Origin: Bacteroidales bacterium
Lineage (GTDB): Bacteria > Bacteroidota > Bacteroidia > Bacteroidales > UBA932
NCBI GenBank assembly: GCA_024695285.1
Contig: JAILIM010000090.1
Coordinates: 1 to 64,000, forward strand
DNA: 64,000 nucleotides
Reading direction: 5' to 3'
In this document: in pieces, positions 1 to 9,458 of the stretch
Position numbering within the stretch: the first letter of the stretch is position 1
How the letters are laid out: each line of letters opens with the position of its first letter
Program-made: the position numbers and the translations under genes
The notes under the pieces: model-generated
What the model was told of the DNA's origin: nothing
Databases searched by the model: none
What the model saw: the letters and a program-made list of their open reading frames with translations, nothing else

Positions 1-875
1 GCGGTCACCGCGGAGGATACGCTCAGCTTGCTGTAGTCGTTCTCCGGACCGGCATAGTAGATGTCGTCGCTGCGGTAGCCGTTCAGGGAGACATTGTACT
101 TGACGATGTTGGAACCACCGGACAAGTCGAACGAGAAGTTCTGGTTGGTCTTCTGCTTGCGGAGCATGAACGAACGGTAATCCACGGCCGGGTACTTGCG
201 GCTGAACGGGTCGCCCTTGGCGTAGCCGGCCAGGGCCTCGCTGCCGTAAAGCTCGGTGTACCCGTCGCTGCCGCGCGCCTGGTTGTTCAGCACGGCGTAT
301 TCGTAGGCATTCACCCACTCGGGCTGGCGGTCCACGAAGTCAACGCCCGCGCGGACGTCGGCTTGGATGGTCAGGGGCTTGTTCCATTCGCCCTTGCGTG
401 TCCTCACATAGATGGCTCCGGCGCTCGCCCGGGGGCCGTAGAGGGCCTTGGCTGTGGCGCCTATGAGCATGGTTATCGATTCGATCTGGTTGTAGTCGAA
501 CTGGTACTGGTTGAAAGGCACCAGCACGTCATCCACTATGAGCACCATGCCGCCGAATCCGTGCGTAATCATCTGGAGCGTGTTGGCGTTGATGTTGGCG
601 CTGCCCATATTGCTGGAGGGCATGATGTCGCCGCAGTCTTCGCTGATTTCCACTCCGGGGACGAGTCCGGTGAGCTTGTTCCTGAGGTCGTAGACCGGGG
701 ATTTCTCGGCGTTCGGGAGGGAAACGGGCGTCACCAACGAAGCCGTGTTCCACCAGTCGGCGGTGGTGTTCCAGGGCAGGACAACCACGCTGTCGGCGGG
801 CTCCTGCGTCTGAGCATGGATGATACCGGACGCCAACAGGGCGAGAGGCAGTATAATATAACGTATCTTCTTCAT
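1..875 (-). CDS. TonB-dependent receptor, SusC/RagA-like (partial, C-terminus off the left edge)
   Basis: This is the N-terminal ~291 residues of an outer-membrane receptor. A signal peptide (MKKIRYIILPLALLASG...HAQ) is followed almost at once by a plug domain: an RNKLTGLVPGVEI segment, then a MVLIVDDVLVP strand, then ALYGPRASAGAIYVRTRKG, the usual SusC-type end of the plug. The first barrel strands follow (FSFDLSGGSNIVKYNVSLNG). The carboxypeptidase-regulatory-like N-terminal domain of classical SusC proteins is missing, so the plug starts around residue 40. The gene begins 2 bp after the SusD stop codon and is the last visible gene of the leftward operon. It is probably a second receptor for the same substrate or a companion transporter. 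The fold is clear; the ligand is unknown. Confidence 0.85.
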   Translation of the reverse strand, partial: MKKIRYIILPLALLASGIIHAQTQEPADSVVVLPWNTTADWWNTASLVTPVSLPNAEKSPVYDLRNKLTGLVPGVEISEDCGDIMPSSNMGSANINANTLQMITHGFGGMVLIVDDVLVPFNQYQFDYNQIESITMLIGATAKALYGPRASAGAIYVRTRKGEWNKPLTIQADVRAGVDFVDRQPEWVNAYEYAVLNNQARGSDGYTELYGSEALAGYAKGDPFSRKYPAVDYRSFMLRKQKTNQNFSFDLSGGSNIVKYNVSLNGYRSDDIYYAGPENDYSKLSVSSAVT

Positions 876-877
876 AC

Positions 878-2803
878 CTATTGCCATTTTTGCCAGTTGA
901 CGAAATTGATCATCGTATTTGCCTGCGCATCCGGGAAGGGCAGGTAGTACATGCAGTCCTTCCAGGTCTTGAGGTTGCGGTTGGCGGGGAGAGGCCTGCG
1001 CTCATACACCCTGCCGATGGGATGCTCGGCATCCACGGGGCAGGACTCCACCCACATTCCGTAGAGGGTCTGAGTCATGGTCTCGGGAGCGATCTTCCAG
1101 CGGCGGATGTCGAAGTAGTAGTGGTTGCCTTCGTAGGCAAGTTCCACGTTCCTTTCGTTGCGCACCCTTTCGCGGAACGCTTCCTTGCTGGACGTGAACT
1201 CGCTGCGCACGTTGGCCACGGCCGCGCGGGAGCGGATCTTGTTGACCGCCTGGACGGCAGTCAGAGTGTAGCCGCCGGCGGTGCCTTCAGGGCCTGCGTA
1301 CTCATTCACGGCCTCTGCGTAGTCGAGGTAGAGCTCGGCCATGCGGAAGAGAGGGTCGAGGTGGTAGTGGCTGGCATCCTTGTCGCCGCGTGCGCCACGC
1401 CAAAACTTGTTGCAGTAGTAACCGGTGTTGGTGTAGGCCTTGGTTGCGGAATCATCGCCGCCCCAGCCCTTGGTCTGGGAGAACTGCTGGCTGACGCCGG
1501 ATATCTGGGTGGTCGGGAAAGTCTTTGTCGCAGGGTCGTAGTAGATGTTGATGACTCCGGTCACATAAGGAGTCGTGGAGCCGTCCCTGACTATGCAGAT
1601 GTCGAGCCTGGGGTCGCGGTTGGCATACATGTTCTGCTCCTTGTAGCTGCCGGCGGCAGTTGCCTTGGCCCTGTCGGCCTCGGTGTTGAGCGGATAGCCG
1701 TCGCGGGTCTCGAACTTGTCGACGAAGTTCTGCGTCGGGCAGGTGCCGGAAGCGGTGGAGGAGTAGCACTGAGGATAGCTCAGGTAGGCCGACCAGTTGC
1801 TGATGTTGATCTTGGACTTGTGGTAGTAGCCGAAGAGCGTCTCGTTGGTGGACATCTGGCCGTAGAAGTTGTCGGTGTACTCGTCCAGCGGAAGGAGTTC
1901 GTACTGCCACTCCTCAGCGGCCTTGAGGGCGTCGGCACAGGCCTCGGCGGCGGCGCGCCAGGCCTCAGGGTCGCCCGTCTCGTTGGCGAGCGGGCTGGCC
2001 GCATAGAGCAGGGCGCGGGCGCGGAACGCCAGGCAGCAGCAGCCGCTCGGCAGGTTCAGTTCGGAGCTGGTCAGGTGCCCGCTCTGGCCGGGGAGAGCGT
2101 CGCGGCGCATCTTGCCGGCCTTCTTGAGGTATTCGTAGCCGGTGTAGAGGTCGGCTGCGGCCTTCTCATATGTGGTCCTGGCGCTTTCGCGGGGCAGGTC
2201 CCAGTCGTCCTCGCCGGTCAGGGCGTGGTCGAGGTAAGGCATGCCGCCGAACCAGTTGCAGAGCACGAAGTGGGCATAGCCGCGGACGAAATAGGCCTGG
2301 CCCGTGAGGTCGAGCTTCTCTTCCTCGGTGGCGTTGGTGAGCTTGTCCATGTTCTCAAGCGAACGGTTGGCTATGCGGATGATGTTGAACATCGCGTACG
2401 CAATGGGCTTGTCGGCGCCGGTCTTGAGGTCGACGTCGCCGCTGGACAGGTTCTTCAGCGGGCAGAAGGTGAAGCTTTCCAGCACGCCGTCCGTCATGTT
2501 GCAGGCCTTGAGCTCATACTGGCTGCGGATATAACGGCCTGCGTCGGCCGCATCGGTCACGCAGGACCAGGTGAAACGGTAGCGGTTCCAGTCGATGAAG
2601 ATGGGGTAGCCGCAGTGGATGTTGCGGAAGGTGTAACTGGCTCCGTCCGAGAAGATAGTATTGAAATATGCCTTGAAGTTCTTGGTGGTGCTGAACACGT
2701 CCTCCTCCGTGAGTCCGAGTTCGGAGTCCACGTCGAGATAGTGGCATCCGGCGAGCGGAAGTGTTATTGCCAGGGCAAGGAAGAATCTTGATATCTTTTT
2801 CAT
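878..2803 (-). CDS. SusD/RagB-family outer-membrane glycan-binding lipoprotein
   Basis: A 641-aa surface lipoprotein that would act as the substrate-binding lid of the SusC protein encoded just upstream. The signal peptide MKKISRFFLALAITLPLAGC ends in a lipobox Cys. The body has the helical TPR-like SusD pattern: an early asparagine/aspartate-rich TEEDVFSTTKNF segment, RGYAHFVLCNWFGGMPYL, and the C-terminal RNERNVELAYEGNHYYFDIRRWK motif typical of RagB/SusD proteins. I chose the ATG at 2803; an in-frame ATG at 2815 is possible but would put charged residues ahead of the signal peptide. The gene lies 13 bp after the SusC stop. Ligand specificity cannot be read from the sequence. Confidence 0.93.
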   Translation of the reverse strand: MKKISRFFLALAITLPLAGCHYLDVDSELGLTEEDVFSTTKNFKAYFNTIFSDGASYTFRNIHCGYPIFIDWNRYRFTWSCVTDAADAGRYIRSQYELKACNMTDGVLESFTFCPLKNLSSGDVDLKTGADKPIAYAMFNIIRIANRSLENMDKLTNATEEEKLDLTGQAYFVRGYAHFVLCNWFGGMPYLDHALTGEDDWDLPRESARTTYEKAAADLYTGYEYLKKAGKMRRDALPGQSGHLTSSELNLPSGCCCLAFRARALLYAASPLANETGDPEAWRAAAEACADALKAAEEWQYELLPLDEYTDNFYGQMSTNETLFGYYHKSKINISNWSAYLSYPQCYSSTASGTCPTQNFVDKFETRDGYPLNTEADRAKATAAGSYKEQNMYANRDPRLDICIVRDGSTTPYVTGVINIYYDPATKTFPTTQISGVSQQFSQTKGWGGDDSATKAYTNTGYYCNKFWRGARGDKDASHYHLDPLFRMAELYLDYAEAVNEYAGPEGTAGGYTLTAVQAVNKIRSRAAVANVRSEFTSSKEAFRERVRNERNVELAYEGNHYYFDIRRWKIAPETMTQTLYGMWVESCPVDAEHPIGRVYERRPLPANRNLKTWKDCMYYLPFPDAQANTMINFVNWQKWQ

Positions 2804-2816
2804 AACGCGTTCCATT

Positions 2817-5800
2817 TTAGAAGTCCAGTTTGACACCAAGTTTGAAGGTCCTCATCAGGGGGTAGTAGCTGGCAGCCAGGGTTGTGCGCTGCGGGTCACC
2901 CTCGACGAGGTCGGAGAAGGTGAACAAGTTGTTGGCCGTGGCCGTGATTGAGAGGCCGCGAAGTCCGAGTATCTTGTTGATGGTCGGGCCGTCGAACTTG
3001 TAGGAGAGGTAGAGTTCCTTGAGGGTCAGGTAGTCCGACTTCCTCCAGGTGTGGTCGGGAAGGGCCATGTTGAAGCCGTTGGTGCCAGTGCCTCCGAAAC
3101 TGGAATAGTAGGCGTCGTTGAATGCCAGGTTGCTGTGGGAGGCGTTCCGGTTGGTCGGGGTCCAGTAGTCGAGCTGGGCCTTGTGGACAGTCAGGTCGGC
3201 CTTGATGAATTCCTTTTCGTAGCCCCTGTTGAAGTCGATGTACTTGCCGGCGTTGCCGTACCAGAGCATGTTGAAGCTCAGGCCCTTGTAGCCGAGACCC
3301 AGGTTGAAGGAATAGGTCACGGGGGCGTAGGCGCTTCCCAGGATGGCGTGCAGGTCGGTGGAAGAGATAGCACCGTCGCCGTTGAAGTCGAGCAGCTTGT
3401 AGGTGCCGGTGTACATATTCGTCCAGTTCGTCAGGGTGGAAGGATAGCCGTGGATCTCGTCGATGGTGTTGTAGTAGCCGCTGTCGATGGAGGTCATACC
3501 GTTGCTCTGGGACTGGTACGCCTTGCCGGCAACCTTCTGGTATTCAGGGGTATAGGGCGGATCGTCGTAGTCCAGGATACGGTTCTCGTTGATCCCGAGC
3601 ATGCCGCCGATTTCATAGAAGAACTTGCTTGCCGTGGTCTTGCGCCACTTCAGTTCGAAGTCGATGCCGTGCTTCTTCAGCTTGCCCTTGTTGACGTCCT
3701 TGTAGGCGATGCCGACGAAAGGAGTCACGTCCTTGGGGGTCACGAGCATGTCGTAGCGGTACTCGTCGTAGAAGTCGACGTTGAAGGTCAGGGCGTCCTT
3801 CAGCCAGCCCATCTCCACGCCGAGGTCCCTCTTGTGGGCGGTCTCCCAGCGGGCGCTGACGTTGGCGGACTTCATTTCTATTATGTTGCCGCTGGCCTTT
3901 ATGTAGCTGGAATAGTAGAGCCAGTTGTCGGAAGCCTTGTCGCTTCCCACGTATCCGTCGGAGTATCGTAGCTTCATGGTGCTCCACCATGGCATGGCCT
4001 TCTTCCAGAATTTCTCCTTGGAAATGTAGTAACCCACTGCCAGCGAAGGGAATACGCCGTAGCGGTAGTCGGGCGCGAACTGCTCGGAACCGGTGACTCC
4101 TATGTTGCCTTCGAAGAGGTAGATGCCTTTATAATCATACGTCACGCGGCCGACGACGCCCTGCCCGCGGTGGGGGAAACTGGCCCCGGAATTGTATTCC
4201 CGCTGGTTGAACAGGGCCATGGCCGTGACATTGTGCTTCTTGTTGAACTTGCGCGCATAGTTCAGGGACGCTTCCCAGTAGAACACCATGGAGGTGCTGC
4301 GCGCCGTGCCGTTCTGGGTGATTGCGATCGGCGGCTCCACATACACGTAGCTGGATGCCTGGGAGGACACCCAGGGGTTAGCCCCGATCTCATAGGCGTC
4401 CCAGTCGATGCGGTAGGTCGGATAGGACTGCTCACCCTGCTGGGAATACTTGGAGAACGATGTCGTCAGGGACACCATCGCCCTGGCGTAGAGGCCCTTG
4501 GTGATGAAGTCCAGGTCCTGCTTCAGGATTGCGTCGGTGTTGAGCTTGGACGTTGTAGTCTGCAGGAAGTCGCCCGAAGCCAGCGTCGTGTAGGGGTTCG
4601 AGGTATATGCACCGTTGTTGTCGGACAGGCGCAAGCCCTTGGCATCGGGGTAGTCGAGGTCGGGGATGCGTTCCAGTGCAGACTCAGGGAAATATGCCGG
4701 GAACATCATCGGAGATGCGTTGTACATCTGGGTGAAGAGTCCCGCCACCGTAGTGCTGTTCGGGTTCTGGACCACTCCGGTGTTGCCGCCGACCTTGACG
4801 GAAAGCAGCGTGGAAGGGGTGAACTGGAAGTCCAGGTTTGAACGGAAGTTGATCCTGTCGAAGTTGAAGGTCGTGCCGCTCCAGTTGTTGACCTGCTTGA
4901 CTATGGAACCTTCATGGGTATAGCCCACGGACACGAAATACTTGACCTTGTCGGTGCCGCCGCTGATGTTGAAATTGGCGGTCATATCCTGGCCGAAATC
5001 GTTGAGCAGGTCCCTGAACCAGTCGTTGGACGGATAGCGCAGGGGGTCGGTGCCGTTGCGCCAGGCGTCAATCTGGGCGTCGGAGAACAAGGCGCTGAAC
5101 GACTGCTCGTTGCGGCGGGCCACATTGGCCATTTCGGCAATGGTGCCGGCATCGATGAAGGCGGGCAGCTTCTCCGGGTTGGACAAGCCGTAGTCGACGC
5201 TCAGCTTCATCTTCGGGGCGCCCTTGGTGCCGGTCTTGGTGGTCACCAGGATGACGCCGTTGGCACCCTTGGCACCGAAGACCGCAGTCGCCGAGGCATC
5301 CTTAAGCACAGAAATGGTATGCACTTCATTGGGGTCCAGTTCAGAGAACGAACGCTCGATGCCGTCCACCATGATGAGGGGCCCGGATCCGTTCCAGCTG
5401 CTGAGGCCGCGGATGAAGATCGTGGCGTCGTTGTTGCCCGGCTGGCCGCTGCTCTGGTAGGTCATGACGCCGGCCAGCTTGCCTGCGATGGCATTGGTGA
5501 TGTTGGTGGTGCCGGAATTCACCAGGGCTTCGCTGCCTACCTGGGAGATGGAGCCCACGACACTCTCTTTCTTCTGGACGCCGTAGCCGACGGCGATGAC
5601 CTCGTCCAGCATGAATGCATCTTCCTCAAGGACTACATACCAGTCACCGGCCTGCCGGAAAGCCTTTTCGGCCGTCTTGTAGCCCATGCATGAGACCTCG
5701 AGGGTCTGGCCCGGGGAGATGTTGATGACGAAGCCGCCGTTCTGGCCGGTGACCTGGCCGCCCATCTCGGGGTGCCCTTTCACCATGACCGTCGCCCCCA

Positions 5801-5924
5801 CCACCGGGCCGGCTTCATCGACCACAGTGCCGGACACCGTGATGCGCCCGGCCTGGGCGTAGCCGGCCCAGGCGGAAAGAACGACCGCCAGGGCTGCCAG
5901 TAATAGTTTGAAAATGAATTTCAT
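2817..5924 (-). CDS. SusC/RagA-family TonB-dependent outer-membrane transporter
   Basis: A 1035-aa outer-membrane receptor that imports oligosaccharides with the SusD partner encoded next. Order of parts: signal peptide (MKFIFKLLLAALAVVLSAWAGYAQ), carboxypeptidase-regulatory-like domain (about residues 25-105, ITVSGTVVDEAGPVVGATV), the SusC signature VIAVGYGVQKKESVVGSIS, a plug with LIMVDGIERSFSELDP and AVFGAKGANGVILVTTKTG, then a long 22-stranded barrel ending in ...FKLGVKLDF. The start at 5924 is preferred over the in-frame ATG at 5945, because the latter overlaps the end of the phosphoesterase gene and precedes the signal peptide. It is the fourth gene of the operon led from about 9.9 kb. 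Length and motifs are normal for the family. Confidence 0.96.
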   Translation of the reverse strand: MKFIFKLLLAALAVVLSAWAGYAQAGRITVSGTVVDEAGPVVGATVMVKGHPEMGGQVTGQNGGFVINISPGQTLEVSCMGYKTAEKAFRQAGDWYVVLEEDAFMLDEVIAVGYGVQKKESVVGSISQVGSEALVNSGTTNITNAIAGKLAGVMTYQSSGQPGNNDATIFIRGLSSWNGSGPLIMVDGIERSFSELDPNEVHTISVLKDASATAVFGAKGANGVILVTTKTGTKGAPKMKLSVDYGLSNPEKLPAFIDAGTIAEMANVARRNEQSFSALFSDAQIDAWRNGTDPLRYPSNDWFRDLLNDFGQDMTANFNISGGTDKVKYFVSVGYTHEGSIVKQVNNWSGTTFNFDRINFRSNLDFQFTPSTLLSVKVGGNTGVVQNPNSTTVAGLFTQMYNASPMMFPAYFPESALERIPDLDYPDAKGLRLSDNNGAYTSNPYTTLASGDFLQTTTSKLNTDAILKQDLDFITKGLYARAMVSLTTSFSKYSQQGEQSYPTYRIDWDAYEIGANPWVSSQASSYVYVEPPIAITQNGTARSTSMVFYWEASLNYARKFNKKHNVTAMALFNQREYNSGASFPHRGQGVVGRVTYDYKGIYLFEGNIGVTGSEQFAPDYRYGVFPSLAVGYYISKEKFWKKAMPWWSTMKLRYSDGYVGSDKASDNWLYYSSYIKASGNIIEMKSANVSARWETAHKRDLGVEMGWLKDALTFNVDFYDEYRYDMLVTPKDVTPFVGIAYKDVNKGKLKKHGIDFELKWRKTTASKFFYEIGGMLGINENRILDYDDPPYTPEYQKVAGKAYQSQSNGMTSIDSGYYNTIDEIHGYPSTLTNWTNMYTGTYKLLDFNGDGAISSTDLHAILGSAYAPVTYSFNLGLGYKGLSFNMLWYGNAGKYIDFNRGYEKEFIKADLTVHKAQLDYWTPTNRNASHSNLAFNDAYYSSFGGTGTNGFNMALPDHTWRKSDYLTLKELYLSYKFDGPTINKILGLRGLSITATANNLFTFSDLVEGDPQRTTLAASYYPLMRTFKLGVKLDF

Positions 5925-5934
5925 ATAATGGTTT

Positions 5935-7461
5935 TTAATTGTCATAGTCCGGGATGTCCTGGCTTGTCGTGAATTTTTCGCAGGAGAATGTGGCGCCGAA
6001 CTCGTCGGTCACTTCTACCCGTATGGCCGACTTCGGGTCCTTCACCCTGAAGAACAGCATATGACTGTTCTTGCCCACGTCGGAGTCCACGTTGTGGTAG
6101 TAGTACATGAACTGCCTGGCCCACACGTCGTATGAATAGGACTGTACGGGACTGGAAGAAGTCTCCACCCCGTTCTCCTTCAGGACCACTTTCCAGCCGG
6201 GCCTGTAGTTGAACACGTTCACGGCTATATAGTCCCCGCCGAAGTAAGGGAAGGAGAAGATATTTCCGTTGGGAGTGGTGTACGAGGGGAAATCGGTGGT
6301 GCGGAACATGCGCATCTGGAAAGGCTCCTCATACTGGATGCTCTTGTAGATTTCGCGGCGCACCGAAGGGCCGTCGAACTCATAGACCTTGTAGCCGCGC
6401 TGGCAGCCGTCGGAGAGAATGAGACCCTTCCAGGGCGCTCCGGTCGAGCCTGCGGCGCATATCGTGATCTTCTTGCCGCCGACCGTCTTGTCGTAGGTAT
6501 TCTCGACCTTGTGGGTGTGGCCGCAGATCACAAGGGCCGAGCTGAACTGAGAGAGCAGGTTCAGAATCTCGCTGTCTGACAGCGGGATATGGACGGACAA
6601 AAGTATGCTCTTCGTCTTGGGCACGTAGCTCAGGTCCTTCTTCAGCCACTCCAGCTGCCAGGGTTCGTAGCCCTGGACATAGTCGCTGCTCGCCTTTGCC
6701 CCGTGGAGCACGTTGTCGAAGATGACGATGTGGACGTCGCCGCGGTTGAAGGAGAAGTTCGTGGGCCCGAAAATGGTTTCAAACTTTTTGCGGGAAGCTG
6801 CCTCGCTGTCGGTCGGGAATTCGTGGTCGTGGTTGCCTATGGTCGCATAGACTGGGACGGTCATCTCGCCGAAGACGCCCGCTATGTCGGGGAAGAATTC
6901 CCAGGCGTCGCCGACATTGTCGCCGAGCGTGATGCCGTAGGTGGGTATCTTTTCGGCATTGACCACATACTGCTTGATGTCGGCCAGGGCGGTCTGGCGA
7001 TAGCGTGAGACCTGGGAGGCGCTGTGGACCTGGGGGTCGCCGAGCGCGAGGATGCGGAAGCGCTTTTCAGGCTCCTGGCGCTTCAGGGTGAAATTATATT
7101 CCTTCGAAGAGGATGTCAGCCGCTTGTAGTGGTTGTCGGGGAGCTTGTAGGTGCCGCCGGTGCTTATCATGGCCTCAGCGGGCAGGGAGCACTGCACGAA
7201 AGATGCGTAGCGGTACTTCTCGAAGCGGTAGAAGCCGTCGGCGTCGGTCTCGGTCAGGGTGTATCCGTCCGTCATCACTACGCCCGGATAGGGTACGCCC
7301 TTCTCGTCCAGCACCTTGCCGTAGACGGTGAGGTTCGTCAGGTTCTCGGGCACCTGCAAATCCCCTTCGTCGGGCGGGGTTATGGGATTGCCGCCGTTTT
7401 CGGGTTTGCAGGCGAATGATATTACGGCCAGGGCCGCTATGTACAGTAAACGTTTCATCAT
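5935..7461 (-). CDS. Calcineurin-like metallophosphoesterase lipoprotein
   Basis: A 508-aa predicted lipoprotein (MKRLLYIAALAVISFAC). After a proline-rich linker comes a beta-sandwich segment (about 45-130, VYGKVLDEKGVPYPGVVMTDG) like the N-terminal domain of Bacteroidota metallophosphoesterases. The calcineurin-type catalytic domain carries LALGDPQVHS, ITLGDNVGD, ATIGNHDHE, LLSVHIPL and VICGHTHKVE, so the metal ligands look complete. A C-terminal domain of about 170 residues follows. The start overlaps the previous stop (ATGATGA around 7456-7461), which suggests translational coupling. Within a polysaccharide locus it may remove phosphate or act on a phosphodiester substituent; that role is inferred. 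Its substrate is unknown. Confidence 0.88.
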   Translation of the reverse strand: MMKRLLYIAALAVISFACKPENGGNPITPPDEGDLQVPENLTNLTVYGKVLDEKGVPYPGVVMTDGYTLTETDADGFYRFEKYRYASFVQCSLPAEAMISTGGTYKLPDNHYKRLTSSSKEYNFTLKRQEPEKRFRILALGDPQVHSASQVSRYRQTALADIKQYVVNAEKIPTYGITLGDNVGDAWEFFPDIAGVFGEMTVPVYATIGNHDHEFPTDSEAASRKKFETIFGPTNFSFNRGDVHIVIFDNVLHGAKASSDYVQGYEPWQLEWLKKDLSYVPKTKSILLSVHIPLSDSEILNLLSQFSSALVICGHTHKVENTYDKTVGGKKITICAAGSTGAPWKGLILSDGCQRGYKVYEFDGPSVRREIYKSIQYEEPFQMRMFRTTDFPSYTTPNGNIFSFPYFGGDYIAVNVFNYRPGWKVVLKENGVETSSSPVQSYSYDVWARQFMYYYHNVDSDVGKNSHMLFFRVKDPKSAIRVEVTDEFGATFSCEKFTTSQDIPDYDN

Positions 7462-9455
7462 AATCTTTCGGGTTTGGCCCACTCGGTCTCCATTTGGTAG
7501 GGCATTCTATAAACGGTTCCGTCCTTCGTGCAGAAGTACAGGTATGAACGGGTCAGCTTGTCGGGGTTGCCGTCCGCCCAGAAGCAGTAGAAGCCGTCGG
7601 CCGCATACCAGGGACGGCGCATGTAGGTTTGGTTGTTGGTGCTGCCGGAGGTAAGTTCCGCCTCCTTCGTCCAGGTGCGGCCCTTGTCGGTGGAGCGCCA
7701 GCGCACCACTTCTCCCCCGGCGCCCCAGTACTGCGGCCCTGGGTTGGTCGGGGCTATGACCACCCAGTCGTTCCCATCAACCCAGAGGCTGCCGGAATCA
7801 TAGCAGTGCGTGGAAGTGGTCAGCAGGCTTTCGTTCCAGGTGCTGCCGGTCCAGTGGATTACGTGCCACTGGCGCGTGCCGCCTTCGGGGCCGGTCGTAT
7901 GGTTACGGCTTGTCACATAGAGGATTATAGGGTTGCCGGTGGCGTCGAAATTGAGGTCCTTGATGTAGCAGTTGTGGGTTTCGTCAGTTATCTGGTAGTC
8001 GCGCACGAGGCAGTTGGAGTAGCGTTCGGTCACGGGCACCTTGACCGGAGTCCCGTCGGCCGTGGTCCAGCTCTGCCCCCAGTCGGTGGACTGGAGATAG
8101 TATATGTTGGTGCGGGTGTCGACGTTGCCGTTGATGTGGCGGTTGAAGGCCGTGCAGATCTTCGTGCCGCAGATGTTGCTGATCTGGTAATGGCCGGAGT
8201 TCTTTTCCGTGCCCTCCTTTATGCTCGCCAGCTGCTTGTAGCCGGTCCAGTTGACGCCGTCGCTGCTGGTGCGCCAGAAGAGCTGGCGGGTGCCGTCGTA
8301 GCGGGTGTAGAACAGGAAGAAGCCCTTGTCGGGGTGGTACATGACCTGCGGGTAGGCCATTATGTCTTCGTTGACGTACTGGAAGGAAGTGATGTCGTAG
8401 GGCTTGCAGCTGCGGTAGCGGACCCCGTTGCGCTTGTTGGAGCGGCCGGCCACGAATACCCAGACGTAGCCGTCGCGGTCGATCTGGACGGTGGGGTCGT
8501 CGTGGGGGTCGGCCACGCCGAGGACGCCCTTGTCCATGACGATGCGTGGTTTCTGGAGCATGCCGGTGGCGTGGTCGTAGCAGCCTATCATGCAGAGAAG
8601 GTACTTCCTGTCATCCGAAGGAGTGCCGCCATACACGAAGAAGGTCTTGTTGACGACCGGGGAATAAATGGCCATCGGAATGTGCTTCATCGTGTAGGTG
8701 CCGAGGCCGCCGGAGTATTTGGAGCCGTAGTCCGAAGCCTGGCCGAGGTCGAACCAGATGCCGCGGTAGCCGTCCACGGTCTCGTTCAGCGGGAAATCCG
8801 CCTCCACCGTGCCGGAGGTAATTTCGAACGCCGGACCGTAGAAAAGGTCGTCCATCGAGGCCTCGGGCTTGAACACGGGGCGCACCGAGATGGGGGATCC
8901 GACATCGATGAGGGTCACGGAGCCGGCTTCGCTCCTGCCAACCAGCATGGACTTCGGTTCACTGTTAACTGATGTATATTCCAGCTGGTAGCCGTAATAG
9001 CTGTAATGACTTACCTCTTTCAGGCAGATGGATGCCCTGGCACCGCTGACGCTGTGGGAGACTTCCCCGCCCTCCGGGAGGGCCGATTCGTACCGGGAGC
9101 CATAGACCGTTATCGACAGGTCTTCCATGGCGACCGTCGTGCCGTCGGCGCAGATTCCGAACAACGGGCACCTGTAGGTCTTTTCGGACAGGCCGTCCAG
9201 TTTCGCCTTGCCTTCCCCGCTGCCAGCGGGAATCACCGTCGCGCCTTTTGCGGGATCGATGGTCAGGGCTATGGATGTGATTTCACCTGGAAGGCCCTTC
9301 CAGCGCACCTCCGCGCGTTCCCTGCCGCCGGCGGCGCTGACTTCAGCCCCGCTCATGTCCGGGCCGCCATGGGCCTCCGCAGGCACGTCCTCCCCGCCGC
9401 AGGAAACGGTGAGGAGACAGGCACAGAGGATCAATATGGCGGGCCCCGGAAGCAT
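7458..9455 (-). CDS. BNR_4-family surface lipoprotein, probable polysaccharide lyase or glycosidase
   Basis: A 665-aa lipoprotein (signal ends LLTVSCGG). Residues ~20-190 form a beta-rich N-terminal part. From ~225 the sequence has GYRGIWFDLGQ, YSGGLGTYTMKHIPMAIYSP and FFVYGGT, a pattern I associate with the BNR_4 repeat family, whose members include ulvan lyases and related uronate-polymer enzymes. Several Asp-box-like blades follow, such as STDWGQSWTTADG and STDKGRTWTKEAE, which fits a seven-bladed propeller. The start is 3 bp after the upstream lipoprotein stop. Divergent GH88 and kduI genes process 4,5-unsaturated uronates, which are the products of lyases, so a lyase role is attractive. 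It is an inference; sialidase-like hydrolysis is an alternative. Confidence 0.72.
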   Translation of the reverse strand: MLPGPAILILCACLLTVSCGGEDVPAEAHGGPDMSGAEVSAAGGRERAEVRWKGLPGEITSIALTIDPAKGATVIPAGSGEGKAKLDGLSEKTYRCPLFGICADGTTVAMEDLSITVYGSRYESALPEGGEVSHSVSGARASICLKEVSHYSYYGYQLEYTSVNSEPKSMLVGRSEAGSVTLIDVGSPISVRPVFKPEASMDDLFYGPAFEITSGTVEADFPLNETVDGYRGIWFDLGQASDYGSKYSGGLGTYTMKHIPMAIYSPVVNKTFFVYGGTPSDDRKYLLCMIGCYDHATGMLQKPRIVMDKGVLGVADPHDDPTVQIDRDGYVWVFVAGRSNKRNGVRYRSCKPYDITSFQYVNEDIMAYPQVMYHPDKGFFLFYTRYDGTRQLFWRTSSDGVNWTGYKQLASIKEGTEKNSGHYQISNICGTKICTAFNRHINGNVDTRTNIYYLQSTDWGQSWTTADGTPVKVPVTERYSNCLVRDYQITDETHNCYIKDLNFDATGNPIILYVTSRNHTTGPEGGTRQWHVIHWTGSTWNESLLTTSTHCYDSGSLWVDGNDWVVIAPTNPGPQYWGAGGEVVRWRSTDKGRTWTKEAELTSGSTNNQTYMRRPWYAADGFYCFWADGNPDKLTRSYLYFCTKDGTVYRMPYQMETEWAKPERL

Positions 9456-9458
9456 AAC

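Noticed and set aside
881..2791. A 636-codon open frame antisense to the SusD gene
   Set aside because: Low-complexity Val/Gly/Ala-rich translation with no domain. High GC content opens antisense frames, and the SusD gene on the other strand is unmistakable.
7629..8972. Long open frame antisense to the BNR_4 gene
   Set aside because: Translation is composed of repeated Val-Gly-Ala strings without any motif; it mirrors the real gene.
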